DNA of 64,000 nt from Branchiostoma belcheri. Taxonomy: Eukaryota > Chordata > Leptocardii > Amphioxiformes > Branchiostomatidae. The position numbers were made by a program, and so were the translations under genes. A model generated the notes under the pieces. That model did no database searches, was not told where the DNA came from, and was given only the letters and a program-made list of their open reading frames with translations. Position 1 is the first letter of the stretch. Every line of letters starts with the position of its first letter. This document shows, piece after piece, positions 12,001 through 23,837 of this stretch. The stretch covers positions 3,039,750-3,103,749 of the forward strand of contig NW_017804242.1 in the NCBI RefSeq assembly GCF_001625305.1, given 5' to 3'.

Positions 12001-15000
12001 GTAATTAGCACACTTCACATACCTCTCTGGTGTTCATAACATTCTTAGAAGCCTTTTAATGTGGTGGTCTTAGGGTACCCAGTGGAAATTATATCATTTG
12101 AGTTGATGTTATAACCCTATAGTATACATGTAGTTAGGCGTACCTAATTTGTCATTCCTATGAACTACTAAGCCTGGTATTTTTGGTGAAAAACATGGGA
12201 GCATCAAGTGCATGTGCATGAGACAGTCCATATGAAGGAGTACACAAAAGTCTTGATGGAAGCAAGGACATTATCCTATATAATGTTCTTGTTGTAAGTG
12301 ATTTCTGCCCATGGCTCTACTGCTGGAAGTAGTACAAACCTACAAGATGAGCATTCCATCCAGAGGTATGCTCGTACAAAAGAACTCTACAGGAGTTAAA
12401 TGCTTTGCTGTGTTCAAAGACCATAAAAAAGGGGAAAGGCTGGTAATATTATCTCCATTCAAACATAGAAAAGAGGATTATCTGTGCACTTTGATTCAAA
12501 GTGCCAAAGAACTTATGAATATCAACAAATAAGCTTCAATGGCTCTCACTTGATCCAGCATATTCCCTCCTATTTTGAGTAGATTATACAAACATTTGTG
12601 TAATGGTGGGTTAATGCAAACAGTTTGCCCTAATAAGGGCTAAAAATCACAGAAAGCCATGTCCACTCCAGGATGCATAGCTCTATGATCAGGGCCTATT
12701 GTTGCAGGTAAGACTTCATATAGAAGTACACAGAGAACAATGCCAAATGTAATACAGTACCAGCATATGGTTCCACTGGACAACCCAAACACAGGAAAAC
12801 CACAGAGGCCCAGTAATCCCACAACATGTTCAGTTTAACTACACCAAGGGAAGGAGAAATCCCCAGCAATTTTGGAAGGCAATATCGGTAAAACCACTTG
12901 AGCTTGTGCCTTTGTGGGGACTCTAGTCTAAGTCCGTAATACCAGTTTACACAAACAATGGTCAAGTCTAGAGTAACCCACTGGAAAGTGCCGGATCCTT
13001 TACAATCTTGTCTTCAATTGTTCCAATTATGTGTGGATAAACAAGGTGGATTAAGAATCAGGAACATTATATACATAACTAATCACAACATTTACTTTTG
13101 GTTGTTTGAAAACAAATTGTTTAAAGCTGCAAAAGTACATCTCTATATAATGTCCTTGAGTACACATAATAGGGTTATTGTATGTGAGCAAAAAGAATAC
13201 AGAAAACTCATTTATAGTTTAAAACTGACAGTTTGGAAAAAATTATTCCTTATTATTTAACTGGAATATGTAGCCAGTCCTTGAATGACCACAATAGTTG
13301 GGATCTGATGAACTTGACCTTTTCACCAACAGAAGTAGTTGTACGATAAGTGCCACAAAAGCAAACATGTTGAAGATTTGAGGTGGTTGTGGGTCATACT
13401 TGGGTAACCACTGTTAGTTTGAAAAGGTGCTGAACAAACAAATGGAAGTAACACAAAACACACCTGGGAGCACCTGTAGAACCCAATGATAACCTGAAAA
13501 GGCCTACAAAGAGAGGAAGTTCTCAAGAAGAAGTCCCCAGCTGAGTCCAAAGGAAAACTTCCCTGAGAGGTGATTGCAAGAGCATCACCTGTCTTTGTTT
13601 GGCTGTCGGGTCGTCAATATTTCAAGCCCAACCAGAGTTTCTAACTCTCACCTGAGGTCGTTCACATTTACGTTTGACATTTTCGTCCCCTCTGACATAT
13701 CAGGTTGTATGATCTGGTTACCAGTGGAGGATACAGCAGATTGCTGCCCTATTTGTAGGTGTGAATTATAGCCCAAGCAGGTTTCCCGTTTGAATAGCCC
13801 GAGTTTTAGTGCTGCACCATTAGGCAGCACAGTGCACTGCCCAATAACTTCTCCTCAATGCCTCAATTTACTGGCAGCAAGGTTGTTGTGTGGGGTGCCT
13901 TGAGCTGGAACAGCGGACACAAATAGCTCATTACGGGGAGATCTGGGCTTGAATCCCCTGCCCCGTGCTCCTATTGTCTGTCACTTGCCAGATGTCACCA
14001 CAGGGCTCCCACCTGCCCGTCAGCCGGGTCTCTCCACAGGTATTGTCAGGAGCATGGGGACAATGGCTTCAAGTTCAACAGGAAGCGGAGGGTCTAAGCT
14101 GACTTAACCCTACTGGCCTTCCCCCATCCCAAGGTTTTCTCAGTAATTAGCATCCATTCAGCATCTGCGCCGGGAGGTCAGCAAATGTCAGCCAGGTGTG
14201 CTCAGTGTGAGCAACAGACAGGCAGCGGAAAGGGACGTTACTGAGGCTCTGAGGATTTCTTCATCTGTGCAGCTCTCTGCATCTTATTCACTTATCTTCC
14301 AACAAATTCATTCCAAAATTGGTGCATATTTATATTGAAATATTGGTGATTTTTCAAAACTATCTCAAAAATCTGTGAGCATACATCTGTTTAGACTTCT
14401 CTGCATCTATTTCACTTTTCTACCTTGGAAATTGTACCTTGAGATTGCTAATGGTAATATTGAAATATTGCTGATAAACCAATGATGACAATATCCTCAT
14501 CTCTGTAGCTCTTTGCATGTTATTCACTCTTGTCCATCCAGAAAACTTTTTAAAAGTACACTATTGAAATATTGCTGGTTGAACCAATATGGTACCCATC
14601 TTCTACTGAGAAAAAACTGCTGCCCCCTTCAATTCACACCATCACTGCTTGTTCAAAGCTCCAGCAGCAGCAGTCATAAAGAAGCTCTCAACAGCAAGTG
14701 CCAGCTGTCAGGCAAATTAAGGTTTCTTTAAGAACAAATATGTTCTCAGGATGCTGCCTCGCTTGGTGGGAGCGCTGGCATGCAATACTGGTGTTGGTGA
14801 TTACACCTCTGCTGAGTGACAACAATACCACTGGCGTGTCTGACAGGGCACACAGACTGGGGGAAGTCTACACCTTGTTTCCGCCCAATTTTCCATTGTA
14901 TCTTTGTGTTGTATCAGCAGAGGTCAATATTTGGTGACCCCCAAAACACAACATAAACGGGTTGGGCTTCTGTTATCATAGGCTCGAGTTGCTGTTTTCA

Positions 15001-18000
15001 AAAGGTGACAACCAGCTTGTATCCACCTGTTCTGCCCCCTTCCGCTGATGAAGAAACTAACAACAGTCATCCTAGTAATAGCACTTTCATTCAATTAATT
15101 TTCTCCCTGGAGCCTGGCCAAAGGCTGAAAGGGCCCGGCTGCCAGCTTATCCTCCAGGTGTATACATACATACAGGGGTCTTCCCATGATTACATGTGTG
15201 GGCCTTGACCCTTTCTAGACACATGGCCTTATCAAAATGCCAACAGTAAATACTCCCCATCCATCCCCACTTTATTAAAAACGACTTCCGATCCTCACAG
15301 ACTTTACTGCGTGAGGATGCAGCCTTGGCTCTCGCTATTTGTGGAATTCTGGGGGCTACGGCCCAGGCACACAGGACGCGGATGTGTGGATTTCACAGGA
15401 AAGCCTTTGAGAAGATGGTTTAAAAAGTTAGAAGCTGCTATGTGGAATAAGCTCCCAATTTGTTTCCTACAGCATTACGTAATCCTAGGATAGGTTGCTG
15501 GGTTATCTAATAGGTGGTTCTTAGAATGGTGGTAGCCGTGGAAAACACATGTCACTCCGTACCACCACACGACCAGGCCGGGACATGTAATCCACACACA
15601 CATCTTCAGGAGGCTGATGCCACACACACACAGTAGTTGTGATTTCTGGACATAGCTCATAAATCCTAAAAACCCTCGGTTCAGATGGCAGGAATGTTTC
15701 CACTACAAACAATACCTGTGGACAGAAATCCAAAGAAACTCTATACACCAACTACCAAGGACAGCAATAAAGCAGAACGAAGATAGGTATGCAAAAATGA
15801 ACTGTATTATAGCAAAGTAACAGTTCCTACCTTGTGCCCATACAGCTTTCGGATGCTGCGGCCACTGCGGATGTCCCACACGCGCACGGTCCTGTCCATA
15901 GACCCGGTCATCAGCCGGTCGTTTGTCCAAGGCCAGACACTGGACACTGTCCATGTGACCCTGAGTGGAAAGAAAAACATCAACATGCTCAAACAAACTT
16001 GCTTAATCTTCCTGCATTCTCATCTTTCTTGTTATCATAGCGTTTGTACCTTATGTCATGCTCTACTACCAATGCAAGAATTGGACTCATTAGCCACGCC
16101 CTGATTCACAGGGGCACCTGAACTCTGGGTCTTCTTTGAGAACCATGGACAAATATCACTATTGATGCATTCTATCAAATTAAAAACAACTTGTTTATAA
16201 TTATCATGTGTTTTGAAGAGCCATGTAAACTGTAGATTTAGCTGTATTGCAAAACATGCCTTTGGTTTTCAGTCATCTAATGTACTGCACTCAGTCCTTT
16301 TGGGAAGGAATATGTAATAAAGATCATTGTTATTGTCAATGATTTCAACTTGAGTATCATGTACCAAACAACCAGCTTACTGTTAAACGTTCTTGCTATA
16401 AGTTATATCTGTGCCAGACTGCCATGTTGTATATTTCCCTGATATTTTATCAGAACAGGATTTCCAGTATTGAACCCTCAAAACTTGTAGCTGTGAAACC
16501 AACAAGTGGAGGCCTGGGTGCTATCCTGGTTTACTGCTATTCCTAAACTCGTTCCCTTACAAACTTGTAAACTAACTAGGAATGGTTCCCAGGCTAGGCA
16601 AGTGCATCAACAGGGATTCCTGTAGTATTGGCCAACAACCAGCGTCTCCAGAAAAGCGCTTAGACTGTGTAATACGAGGTTAGGTTTTACTACAGAAACA
16701 GATAACACCGATCCTGCACACATGTCAGGGACTCAAACCCATGCCAGCGGAAAATCCTTTGATTTGATAACAGATTGTCAAGTACAAGGTCTCTGTACAT
16801 AAGAATTACAAGCTCGCTACACAAGGTGATGAGCGCCGGATGTGTTACATGGGTCAATTTTCACATTTTTGTGTGGCATTGCCAGTATTGGCAGTGTGCA
16901 GTGATCGTATCTTTGCCTTTAAACACCATGGCATTTACTCTAATCCTTGGCCTGTTACATGTCAGAACTTTACTGATTGGTGTTCTACATGTACTTATAA
17001 GGAGGAAGCCTGGAAGCCTACTTCACAGAAAACAGCAGCATCTCCTAGCCAAGAGGAATAGGTCAACTTACATCTTGCTACGAGTAAGAAAATCTTTTCA
17101 ACACAAGCAGTACATCCAGCAACTGTGTTGTACTGTGATCACATCCAACAGAGCCTTAACCACCAATGGCCTTCAATTCAGCACTCAGTTACAAAGTTTA
17201 AGAGCCAACTAGCCTTCACACCCTATTTAAAGAGTTGCCTGGAAAAGTGATGTGAAGACTAGCCAACTGCTGTTCAGTGCTATGTCTGCAGCAGTTATAT
17301 GATCTAATACTGGATACTACTGCACTACTCATACCAGTAAAGGTATAAGACTTCCAGAAGAGCCCGATACTTACCTGTAGAACACAGCTGCAGAATGCCT
17401 ACCATGACGAGAAGAGTCTACGAACGGGAAACTTACCTGTAACTTCCTGACCTTCCTAACGGCATGGACGGCTCCTACGATGCTGCTGTGTGTCTCTGTC
17501 ATGGATACCATACTGCTCTGGTCTGATGCAGGCAAACCTGCCACCGTCATGAACTTGCCCTGAAGGAGACCGACATTAACATGCTAAAACACACATATCA
17601 GTGTCCCAAATATTCACTTCTGCATACGTACTTGCATTGGTGCAGGTCACGATCAAAATTACCTACACCAGATAAGTTTAACTTTAACCTGCACTACACA
17701 GACCTTATTTTCTTTGCCTTTCAAGGTCTTTAACAATCTTTTTAACTTGATGTTCCTTGCAGTATCTCAATCATGCTACGTTCGGGTATGAAGCCCTAAC
17801 TACAACTGTACAAACTGCAGATGTTGAAAAGGACAACTACAAGTGAACCACACAGTCCTCCAATTGCCTTGGTTCCATCTGTGAATGCTATACCTGCTCC
17901 CAAAGGCAGAGTAGATGTAGAATGAAGCAGGTATAGCGTTCATCGCTGGAATCCAGTACTGTGAACTGACCAGTTTCTCCTGCGGCTGTTTGAGCTCGTG

Positions 18001-21000
18001 CCTGATGTCCATGGCTGCGTCCCCCGGGTCATGTGACTTCCTCCTCCCCTGCAGCTGCCTGCGTAGCGGCTTACACACCACCTCTGCCTCGGGGCTGGTG
18101 GGACATAAGGTCAAGTTTAAATCCTTCCCTCACATGGTTTATATGGTGGTGCCCATCTCCATTTCTATAGCCCTTGGGCCAAATAAGTACTCCATCAGGG
18201 GGTCGGTCCACTGGTGTGGTGTATGTGTATTCAACATCCACACTCCTTGCTATAGAGCCTAGTTCTAAGCAGAGAAAGCAATATCATACAGTGTGCACCA
18301 TTACTTAAGTTTTTGTTATGACTCAGCCTGGGCTCAAGAGAATTCAGACATGTCTTAGCTATGGGGAATGCTCCCTCTGTCATATCCTGATGTAGGTTAT
18401 ATATAATCTATATACACTATAATATACACGCAATGAGTTTGATGCTGTTGAAGAACAAAAAGTGAAATGACAACAGCCACTTTCATTTTATGTTTATGTT
18501 ATATTTTATGTCATCTTTATGTTTACATTTGTATTATGTTTTATGAGCAGCAGATTCACATATGCTTCCTATCTAATGCTCAAAAATCCATGTGAATAAA
18601 ATAAAAATAAGTGGATTTAACACCTGTCCTTAAATATGAAATGAAGGACCATTATCTTTGATCCAAGCCCAACCTAAAGTTGACAGATAAGTTTACCAAT
18701 GTAGAATCAAAACATAGAAGACAGTCTCTTCTAATGCAGAACTTTCCCGGAGCTGAGAAGATTCCTATATTCTCCCCAGACGTACCTGTCCTCCTCGGGA
18801 GCCATGATGGTGCTCCTGTCCTCGGGGTGGGCCCTGGAGGTCAGTCTGCTGCCGCTGCGGCTGTGGCCGGTGGTCAGCAGGGACGGCGTGAGGGCCGCGG
18901 ACCGAGAGCCACTGACCTCCTGACTGTCCTCCAGGATGGTGGACGACAGGCGGGCCTGCAGGTCTGGAGGGGGGGGATGTTTGTTTTTTCGTCATTTACC
19001 ATAAATATAGGTCATCAGCACAACACTAAGTTAAGGGTTCTTTAAACCTAAACTTGCTGAGACATGAGATATACGGTGTATGAGAAAGAAGTGAAGTCAC
19101 TCAAGTACTTCACAGAATATAAAAATTATGTACCTGTACAGCATCACGGCACTGCCTACATCCACAAAAAAGACAAGTTGTAAGTAATATAGTGACCAAC
19201 CTTCTATGTGTGATGCCAGGGAGTACTTCCCTTCCTCCATCCTGCTGCTGGAGTAGGTACCTGCAGGGGAAGGGACAGTCAGATGCTGAGGTTAGCACAT
19301 GTAGACTTGTGCATCAAAATACTGTATATGGAGCTAATATGATCGAAAAAGCCTAGAAGTTTATGCCATTTGGGTAATGTCTAACTAGAATTCATGCTTG
19401 TCTAAACATCACTGTGCAGCAAGAACTGCAGATAGCAACACTCAAGGACTTCCATCACCTCTTCTGGACCTCCTGTCATGGCGGCTTCTCCTCTCCTTCC
19501 TGCTGAGGTTGTACTCCAGCTCCTGTAGCTCTGCCTCCCAGTCCTCGTCACTTTCAGCTGGACAAAACAGGACAGCAGAGTTACCACACAGGACAGCACT
19601 CTCATAACACAGGATAGCACACTTAGAACACTGGATAGCATGCTTAGAACAAGTGACAGCAAACCTGGAACACACGTCAGTACATTTAGAACATTATACT
19701 GCATGCTAAGAACTTAGAACACAGGGCAGCAAGGGACAGGACACTTAGAACACAGGACAGCACACAGAACATGGGAAAGTCTATCTCATGGAGAATGTAA
19801 AACTGTGAGACCCCTACCATGCATGTCCCTGGCCTGGTTGGCGATGAAGACCAGCTCCAGGTAAGCCTGTTTCCAGTCCACACTGTCCCCCAGACTGGCC
19901 ATCTGAACCATCCCGATGATGTCAGGCAGGTCTTCCCGAGTACCTGCAACAACAGACAGGGTCTAGATTAGTATGAAGTTTCATATATGTGCTTGTAGTT
20001 GATATAGCACAGTTCAAGCTTTGTTTCAACACAAAACATTTGCACTATACTAACACATCCAATTTCTCCTTCACAAGGTAAAGGTAAAGGTCCCATAGCC
20101 TTGTTTAGGCACAAAGTACAGTGAGCTGTTATCCACTGTGTCTTGAACACAGTGTTGGAAGGTGGAGCCCATCTCTCTCCTTCCACCATGTGTACCTTTT
20201 TACCTTGCCAACCAAAGTCATATACCCATGTTTACTAAGATGGAGTGAGGAAAGTCTAAACATCACTTTTCATACTGGGATGTTAGCTGTGCTGTGCACA
20301 GCAACGAAACATGCACCTTGCTACTGAAGAGGGAATAGGGGTATGCCCAAGAGTTAAGTGGTCACGTAGCTGTTTGTTAGTAAAGGACCAGTACTGATTC
20401 AACAGAATATTCAAATCAACAGGCTTGGCCTAACCCCAATGCTGAAAATTGTTATGTTGATTTTAGACCTAGAAACTAGTACTTGATGATTAGATACTTT
20501 ATTTCTCCATTCTATACCTAGTTCCCTGCACTTCCTGACCCAGAGGGTGTCCTGTGCGACCAGGTACTGCCAGCGTCTGCACACCTGAGCCGCCCGCCCC
20601 AGGTCCGCCGCCCGCAGCAGTCCCAGGATCCTCAGCAGCAGGTGGTCAGGCAGGCAGTTGATGTCCAGCTGGTCCTTCAACCTGCAAGATTTCGTAGCTT
20701 TAGAAAACTGCCAGGAATACATGACCAAAGCTGAATGTCTCAGGAATGCATGTATGGATGTACCCAAGCACAGAAATAGACCATTATTTGGGACCAATGC
20801 ATTCTAAGCCATGAAAATTCAAAGAGAATTATGGTTGTGGCAGTTTTTTTTGTAATTCCAAGCATATTCATGATCCAGCTCAGTCTCACTGTTTTATAGC
20901 GTCTTTTTTACTTGTATGAGAGAAAAACAAGGACCACTAGAAAGAGACATAAAAAGTCAAGAAAAAAAGATGTGTGACACACTGACCCAGACCCTACATC

Positions 21001-23820
21001 TGTTTGGCGACTAGAAAATAACCTTGTTGCCAGCAGACTCACCTCTGCAGCAGACACTGTGCGAAGAAGCTGACCTCCCCGTCGTTGGAACCCTTAATCA
21101 TCTCCACCAGCACCTCCGCCTTCTGGTGGTCCTCCCAGTCTGACAGAACCTGCATGTACAGACAAGCCAGTCTGTGTTACTGATGATAATAATGACAAAG
21201 AGCTTTTAAAGTCTGTTTGTATGCATTAGTATATACCAGTACTTGTTTTTACTCGTATCATTATGTGTTTGCATTTGTCTTATGATAATTATGATTTGTA
21301 GGAGGGGTACATGTACCCTTTCAAGTTGGACAGAAGCCATGAGAAAAAATGTACACTGTTACTCTTGTCCTATTTACTATATTGTAACAAAGTTGAAATA
21401 AAAGCAAAAGACAAGCATCAATGAGCAAGACAACATGATAGACGACGTACTCAGGTTTGACAGTTAAGCAGAACTCCAGTCAAAAACTCTGAGGAAGGTG
21501 TTTGACAGACACCGAAACGTAAGCAAGGTAGGAATAGTTTGGTTGTGTAAAAGAAACCCCCTGAATCCTATACTCTACCAACCTGATGAAACTATTTTTG
21601 GAAGAAGCCAGTAGTTTGAAGACACTTTGGTGCCAATAACAGTGATTTATCATGATCATTGCCTCCCACCTGCCAGATCTGGTTGAGCTGCTCCATGAAG
21701 TTCTTGTGCAGCAGCTGACTGCTGGCTGGGACCAGGCGACGCCCCTCCGGTGACGCCCCCCAGAGCCGGCCGTACTTGTAGAGCTGCTGCAGGGGGGCGT
21801 ACGAGCCGGCCTCCTCCGCATCCTGCCAGCCAGGGGCACCCTGGGATACCTGCAGCCGCACAGACCCTGTGGGAAGGGGGGAGGGGGGCATGTTCTGTAT
21901 TAGTCTTAATAAAAGATATACAAGTATATATAGTCCTCTCCCTGTCAACTACCCTTCAACTTGTGGTCTTTGCTACATATACAAACATGTCCCTGGACTT
22001 CCTCTACCACTACTTGTAACTGTGTGGCCCAAGGGCTATGGAAATGGAGATGTGCACTACCCTATATGCCCAAAAGTGTCAGAAGGATGTAAACTAACTA
22101 GCTAATGAGTTTGGTGGATATTTGTCTTCTACTATGCTGAGTCTGGAATCAGGGAGCAGCAGGTAAAAAGAGGAGGGTACTGTATTTTCTACATGACTAA
22201 AATATCAACAGGCATTGAACTTTTGGATGCATGCAGCTTACCGAGTCGTTCAGTCCTCTGCCTGGAGAAGAAGTCGACCGTTCGGCAGCTGCCGGAGGAG
22301 ATGTTGCTCCTGTGTTTGTGTTCCCCGCGCACGGATCCCGCGCTGTGGGATGACTCCAGGGAACCGCTGCGAGACTGCCCACGACTCTTCCTCGTTCTGC
22401 TCGCGGTTGTGTCGGATTTAGGGCGAACAACTTCATCATCCACAACATGGCCGTTTCTCGTCACTTCTTCACCTTCTCTCTGTGGTTCTCTCTGAGGTGT
22501 GCTGCGAGCATCCAGCATGTACTGTAGCACCATCTCCTGGTCCAGTGTCGGCTGTTTCTCCTCCTCAATCTCCATGGGCTGCATTGTAGCCTCCTCACCC
22601 TCTAAAGTCTTGGACGGGGCCTCTGCACCTTCCACAGTTGGTACCATGGCCTTTTCTCCTTCCATAGCCTGCACCATGGCCTGTTCTGTTGAATTGTCCA
22701 GAGTTTCCTTTTGGTCTGTATCCATACCTGGTGCTGTGGCAGCCTCAGTGATGGTAACCTGTACTGTTTCCTCTGGCTCTGCTACGTTCACCGTCACGCC
22801 ATGTTGTACCTCAGCCTGTGGAGTGCTCCTCTCGCTGTGTTCGGCTAACTCGGGCTGCTCCTGTATGGTGCTGACAGAGCTCACCTCCGAGTTGGTCTCC
22901 TGGATGGGCGTCAGCACCCCCAGAGACAGGGCGGTGTTGGGGGTGTGTACAGGGGTGTGCAGGGATTCCTCTGCTGCTAACGCTTGTTCCTCCTCCTCCT
23001 CGTTTTCAGGAGAACTCTCCCCTATGGGAGACAGTGTGCCCGACCTGTGGCTGGATATCTTACTGCCCGGGGTGTCCGTCCTGGCCTCGTTGATCTCGTG
23101 GGCCTGCATTTGCTTGGACAGCTTCCTTATGATGCTGGCGTCCTCGGCTGAGATGGAGGGCTTCTCAGCGTCCGCGTGGTCTTCCCCAGGCTTGTCATGG
23201 GTGTGCTTGCTCATGGTGGGAACCTCCACTGGGGTTATATCCTTGCTGATGTCTACTGTGACCTTTCCTACTTTGCTCACTTGGGTGGTTTCCTTAACAG
23301 ATGGTCCATCTGTTCCGTTCAGATTGCCGTAGGTAAGATCAACTGTCGTGTTAAAATTGTCCTTTACTGGACTCCCAGGAACGGCATCGTTTAAGGCAAC
23401 ACCTGATGCTCCGGTCCTTTTCCTGACGTACTGACTCCCCTCCCTCCTGCGCTTGCCGTAAGACAGGCTGGTATAGCGTCCCCGGAGGGTCGTCATGAAG
23501 TCGCGGTGGAACACGGGTTCCATGGCGGTGGCCAGCAGCTCCAGCTGATTGGTGGAGCACCTTGCGGTGATGCCACAGAGCAGCAGCTTGCGTTGCCATG
23601 GCTGCCAGGTCTCGTACCAGTCCGTGATCTTCTGGATCACCTGCCTGCTGTTGAAGTAGGTCAGCTGGTGTCCGTTTGCGGGCGTCGACCCCACGCTGGG
23701 GAGGGCCACCCTGTTGTTGCCATGGTGATCCCCGAAGCGTAGCCGTTTGGTCTTGGGCCTTCCCGTGACTTCCTCGCCACTGCCTTTGTGACTGGTGATT
23801 CTTGGTAAGAATGAAGGCAT
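3003..23820 (-). CDS. F-box and WD40-repeat protein, 3' end not found (partial)
   Basis: Likely substrate receptor of an SCF-type ubiquitin ligase. Coding exons on the minus strand, in gene order: 23820-22242, 21866-21670, 21149-21043, 20681-20518, 19943-19818, 19557-19459, 19260-19201, 18963-18786, 18094-17971, 17559-17437, 15960-15831, 11774-11706, 8409-8321, 3143-3003. All have GT-AG borders and compatible phases, giving about 1061 residues. Domains: residues 60-112 resemble the FBXW7 dimerisation (D) domain, ending EPVFHRDF; about 150-500 are acidic, Ser/Thr-rich and probably disordered; a second D-like helical stretch is at 593-628; the F-box (LPDHLLLRILGLL) follows at about 636-680; WD40 repeats start near 920 (VRVWDI, MVWDIV, MVWSLD). 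Four repeats are visible, and the last exon ends in a donor, so more exons lie to the left. The start ATG at 23820 lies 15 nt inside an exon whose acceptor is at 23836-23837, so an upstream 5'UTR exon is expected. The 15831-15960 exon has an apparent 1-bp insertion. Confidence 0.85.
4062..4080. repeat. (ATC)n microsatellite
   Basis: Six ATC units. No function is implied. Confidence 0.85.
5355..5397. other. Assembly gap (N run) inside a TA-rich repeat
   Basis: Forty-three N bases flanked by TATATATA on the left and ATATACATATACATATATATA on the right, so the missing sequence is probably a (TA)n or (TATACA)n microsatellite. Confidence 0.95.
6475..6684. mobile_element. hAT-like MITE, 210 bp, perfect 8-bp target duplication
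   Basis: Terminal inverted repeats AGGGCCTGCAAG (6475-6486) and CTTGCAGGCCCT (6673-6684). The 8-bp CTACAGTG occurs directly on both sides (6467-6474 and 6685-6692), the hAT hallmark. The interior holds five or more copies of ATTACG(A)ATTACG-type sub-repeats. It has no transposase and sits in an intron of the F-box/WD40 gene. Confidence 0.85.
8471..8670. mobile_element. hAT-like MITE, 200 bp, 8-bp target duplication
   Basis: The ends read CTACCTTGGGTGCCAGACTA and, inverted, TACCCTGGGTGCCAGACTA; similarity continues for about 45 bp. ATTGAGTG flanks both sides (8463-8470 and 8671-8678). An inner palindrome pairs GGAGTTGAGCCCGGGG with its inverse. It lies 62 bp from the WD40 exon at 8321-8409. 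Confidence 0.8.
9079..9806. mobile_element. 728-bp GC-rich inverted-repeat DNA element
   Basis: Ends read TTCTTAGGGGCACTTTAGAC and, inverted, TTCTTAGGCCGACTTTAGAC, continuing through TGACGAC. The interior is much richer in CpG than its surroundings and repeats the GTCTAAA motif. ORFs inside show no transposase motif, so it is probably non-autonomous. The target duplication could not be resolved. Confidence 0.65.
10270..11379. mobile_element. hAT-like element of about 1.1 kb with possible transposase N-terminus
   Basis: Termini GGTTCGAAATAC (10271-10282) and its inverse GTATTTCGAAC (11366-11376). CCTTACA repeats directly outside both ends (10263-10269 and 11381-11387); with one extra base this is 7 of 8 identical. 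Both ends also carry sub-terminal GTGCAAAATTGCAC-type repeats. A minus-strand ORF (10626-10916) lies inside. Confidence 0.65.
10626..10916 (-). pseudogene. Possible transposase N-terminal fragment inside the hAT-like element
   Basis: The ORF reads MKKGSIFKFFSRAQ, then a low-complexity Gly/Ala/Glu stretch, then KKQKFTGRYF. A short basic Lys/Phe start followed by an acidic linker is common at the N-terminus of hAT transposases with TTF/BED fingers. No zinc-finger cysteines or RNase-H-like core are present, so it is at best a first-exon remnant. Confidence 0.35.
11401..11688. mobile_element. Composite MITE, 288 bp, with a nested inverted repeat
   Basis: Outer arms AATCTACAATCAGATGTAGG and, inverted, AATCTCCAAGCAGATGTAGG, extending over about 35 bp through GGCTCAG. 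CACT flanks both sides (11397-11400 and 11689-11692). A fold-back TTTCTAGTGGTCCT/CACTAGAAAG lies inside. Within that sits a second inverted repeat, CCTGGAGTCCAGTCTTG (11513) and its inverse near 11581-11597, absent from the related copies at 20.9 and 27.0 kb. Confidence 0.65.
11775..15830 (-). other. Long intron of the F-box/WD40 gene
   Basis: 4.1 kb between the YGHK and GGIRSIHF exons; the phases fit with no missing exon. Apart from the palindrome at 12263-12291 no repeat or exon was recognised. The ORF at 12311-12532 has no family resemblance. Confidence 0.5.
12263..12291. repeat. Short dispersed palindrome (CAAGGACATTATA family)
   Basis: CAAGGACATTAT, five bases, ATAATGTTCTTG; one arm mismatch. 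It lies in an intron of the F-box/WD40 gene. Confidence 0.7.
15831..15960 (-). other. WD40 exon with apparent 1-bp frameshift
   Basis: The exon opens in the expected phase (GHMDSVQCLALD) and closes in another frame (RLMTGSMDRTVRVWDIRSG ... YGHK). It is 130 bp long; both neighbouring junctions are phase 0, so 129 bp is expected. The frame changes at a run of three T on the plus strand (15922-15924, AAA in the gene); two would restore a continuous WD40 repeat. Either a sequencing or assembly indel, or a real disabling allele. Confidence 0.75.
20871..21012. mobile_element. Shortened copy of the 11401-11688 MITE family
   Basis: The right end has CAGACCCTACATCTGTTTGG and the centre GGACCACTAGAAAG; the left end has a degenerate CCAGCTCAG...TGTTTTATAGCG. 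It lacks the nested repeat. It lies next to the exon at 21043-21149 of the F-box/WD40 gene. Confidence 0.5.
21489..21520 (+). ncRNA. Hammerhead-ribozyme-like core, possible Penelope-like element remnant
   Basis: CTGAGGA, then a hairpin GGTGT...ACACC, then GAAACGT, in the order CUGANGA, stem II, GAAA of a hammerhead. An unpaired A precedes the hairpin, and stems I and III are not convincingly closed. Similar cores occur in Penelope-like elements and retrozymes. Confidence 0.3.
22242..23820 (-). other. Large first coding exon of the F-box/WD40 gene: D-like domain plus disordered acidic region
   Basis: A 1,579-bp exon encoding about 526 residues. The first 30 residues are basic (KTKRLRF), followed by a helical block with spaced tryptophans (DWYETW) that matches the pattern of the FBXW7 D domain just upstream of its F-box. 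Here the block is not followed by an F-box but by a long stretch rich in Glu, Ser, Thr and Pro, with repeated phrases such as EGEKAMVPTVEG and EGEEATMQPMEIEEE that suggest internal duplication. The exon ends with an RS/RG-like basic segment before the donor at 22236-22241. Low-complexity composition suggests regulatory or scaffold use (inference). Confidence 0.7.
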
Positions 23821-23837
23821 CGTGGCTATACTACTCT

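Noticed and set aside
12311..12532. ORF of 73 residues in an intron
   Set aside because: No family resemblance, no splice context and AT-rich surroundings; probably chance.
13808..13843. GTGCTGC...GCAGCAC palindrome
   Set aside because: Short, single occurrence, no flanking duplication.
16503..16604. Inverted GCCTGGG arms with CAAGTG on both sides, possible small MITE
   Set aside because: Arms are short with several mismatches and the flanks match at only 6 bases; not firm enough to annotate.
22499..23332. 277-residue plus-strand ORF
   Set aside because: It is the antisense shadow of the first F-box gene exon; Ser/Cys-rich without domain.
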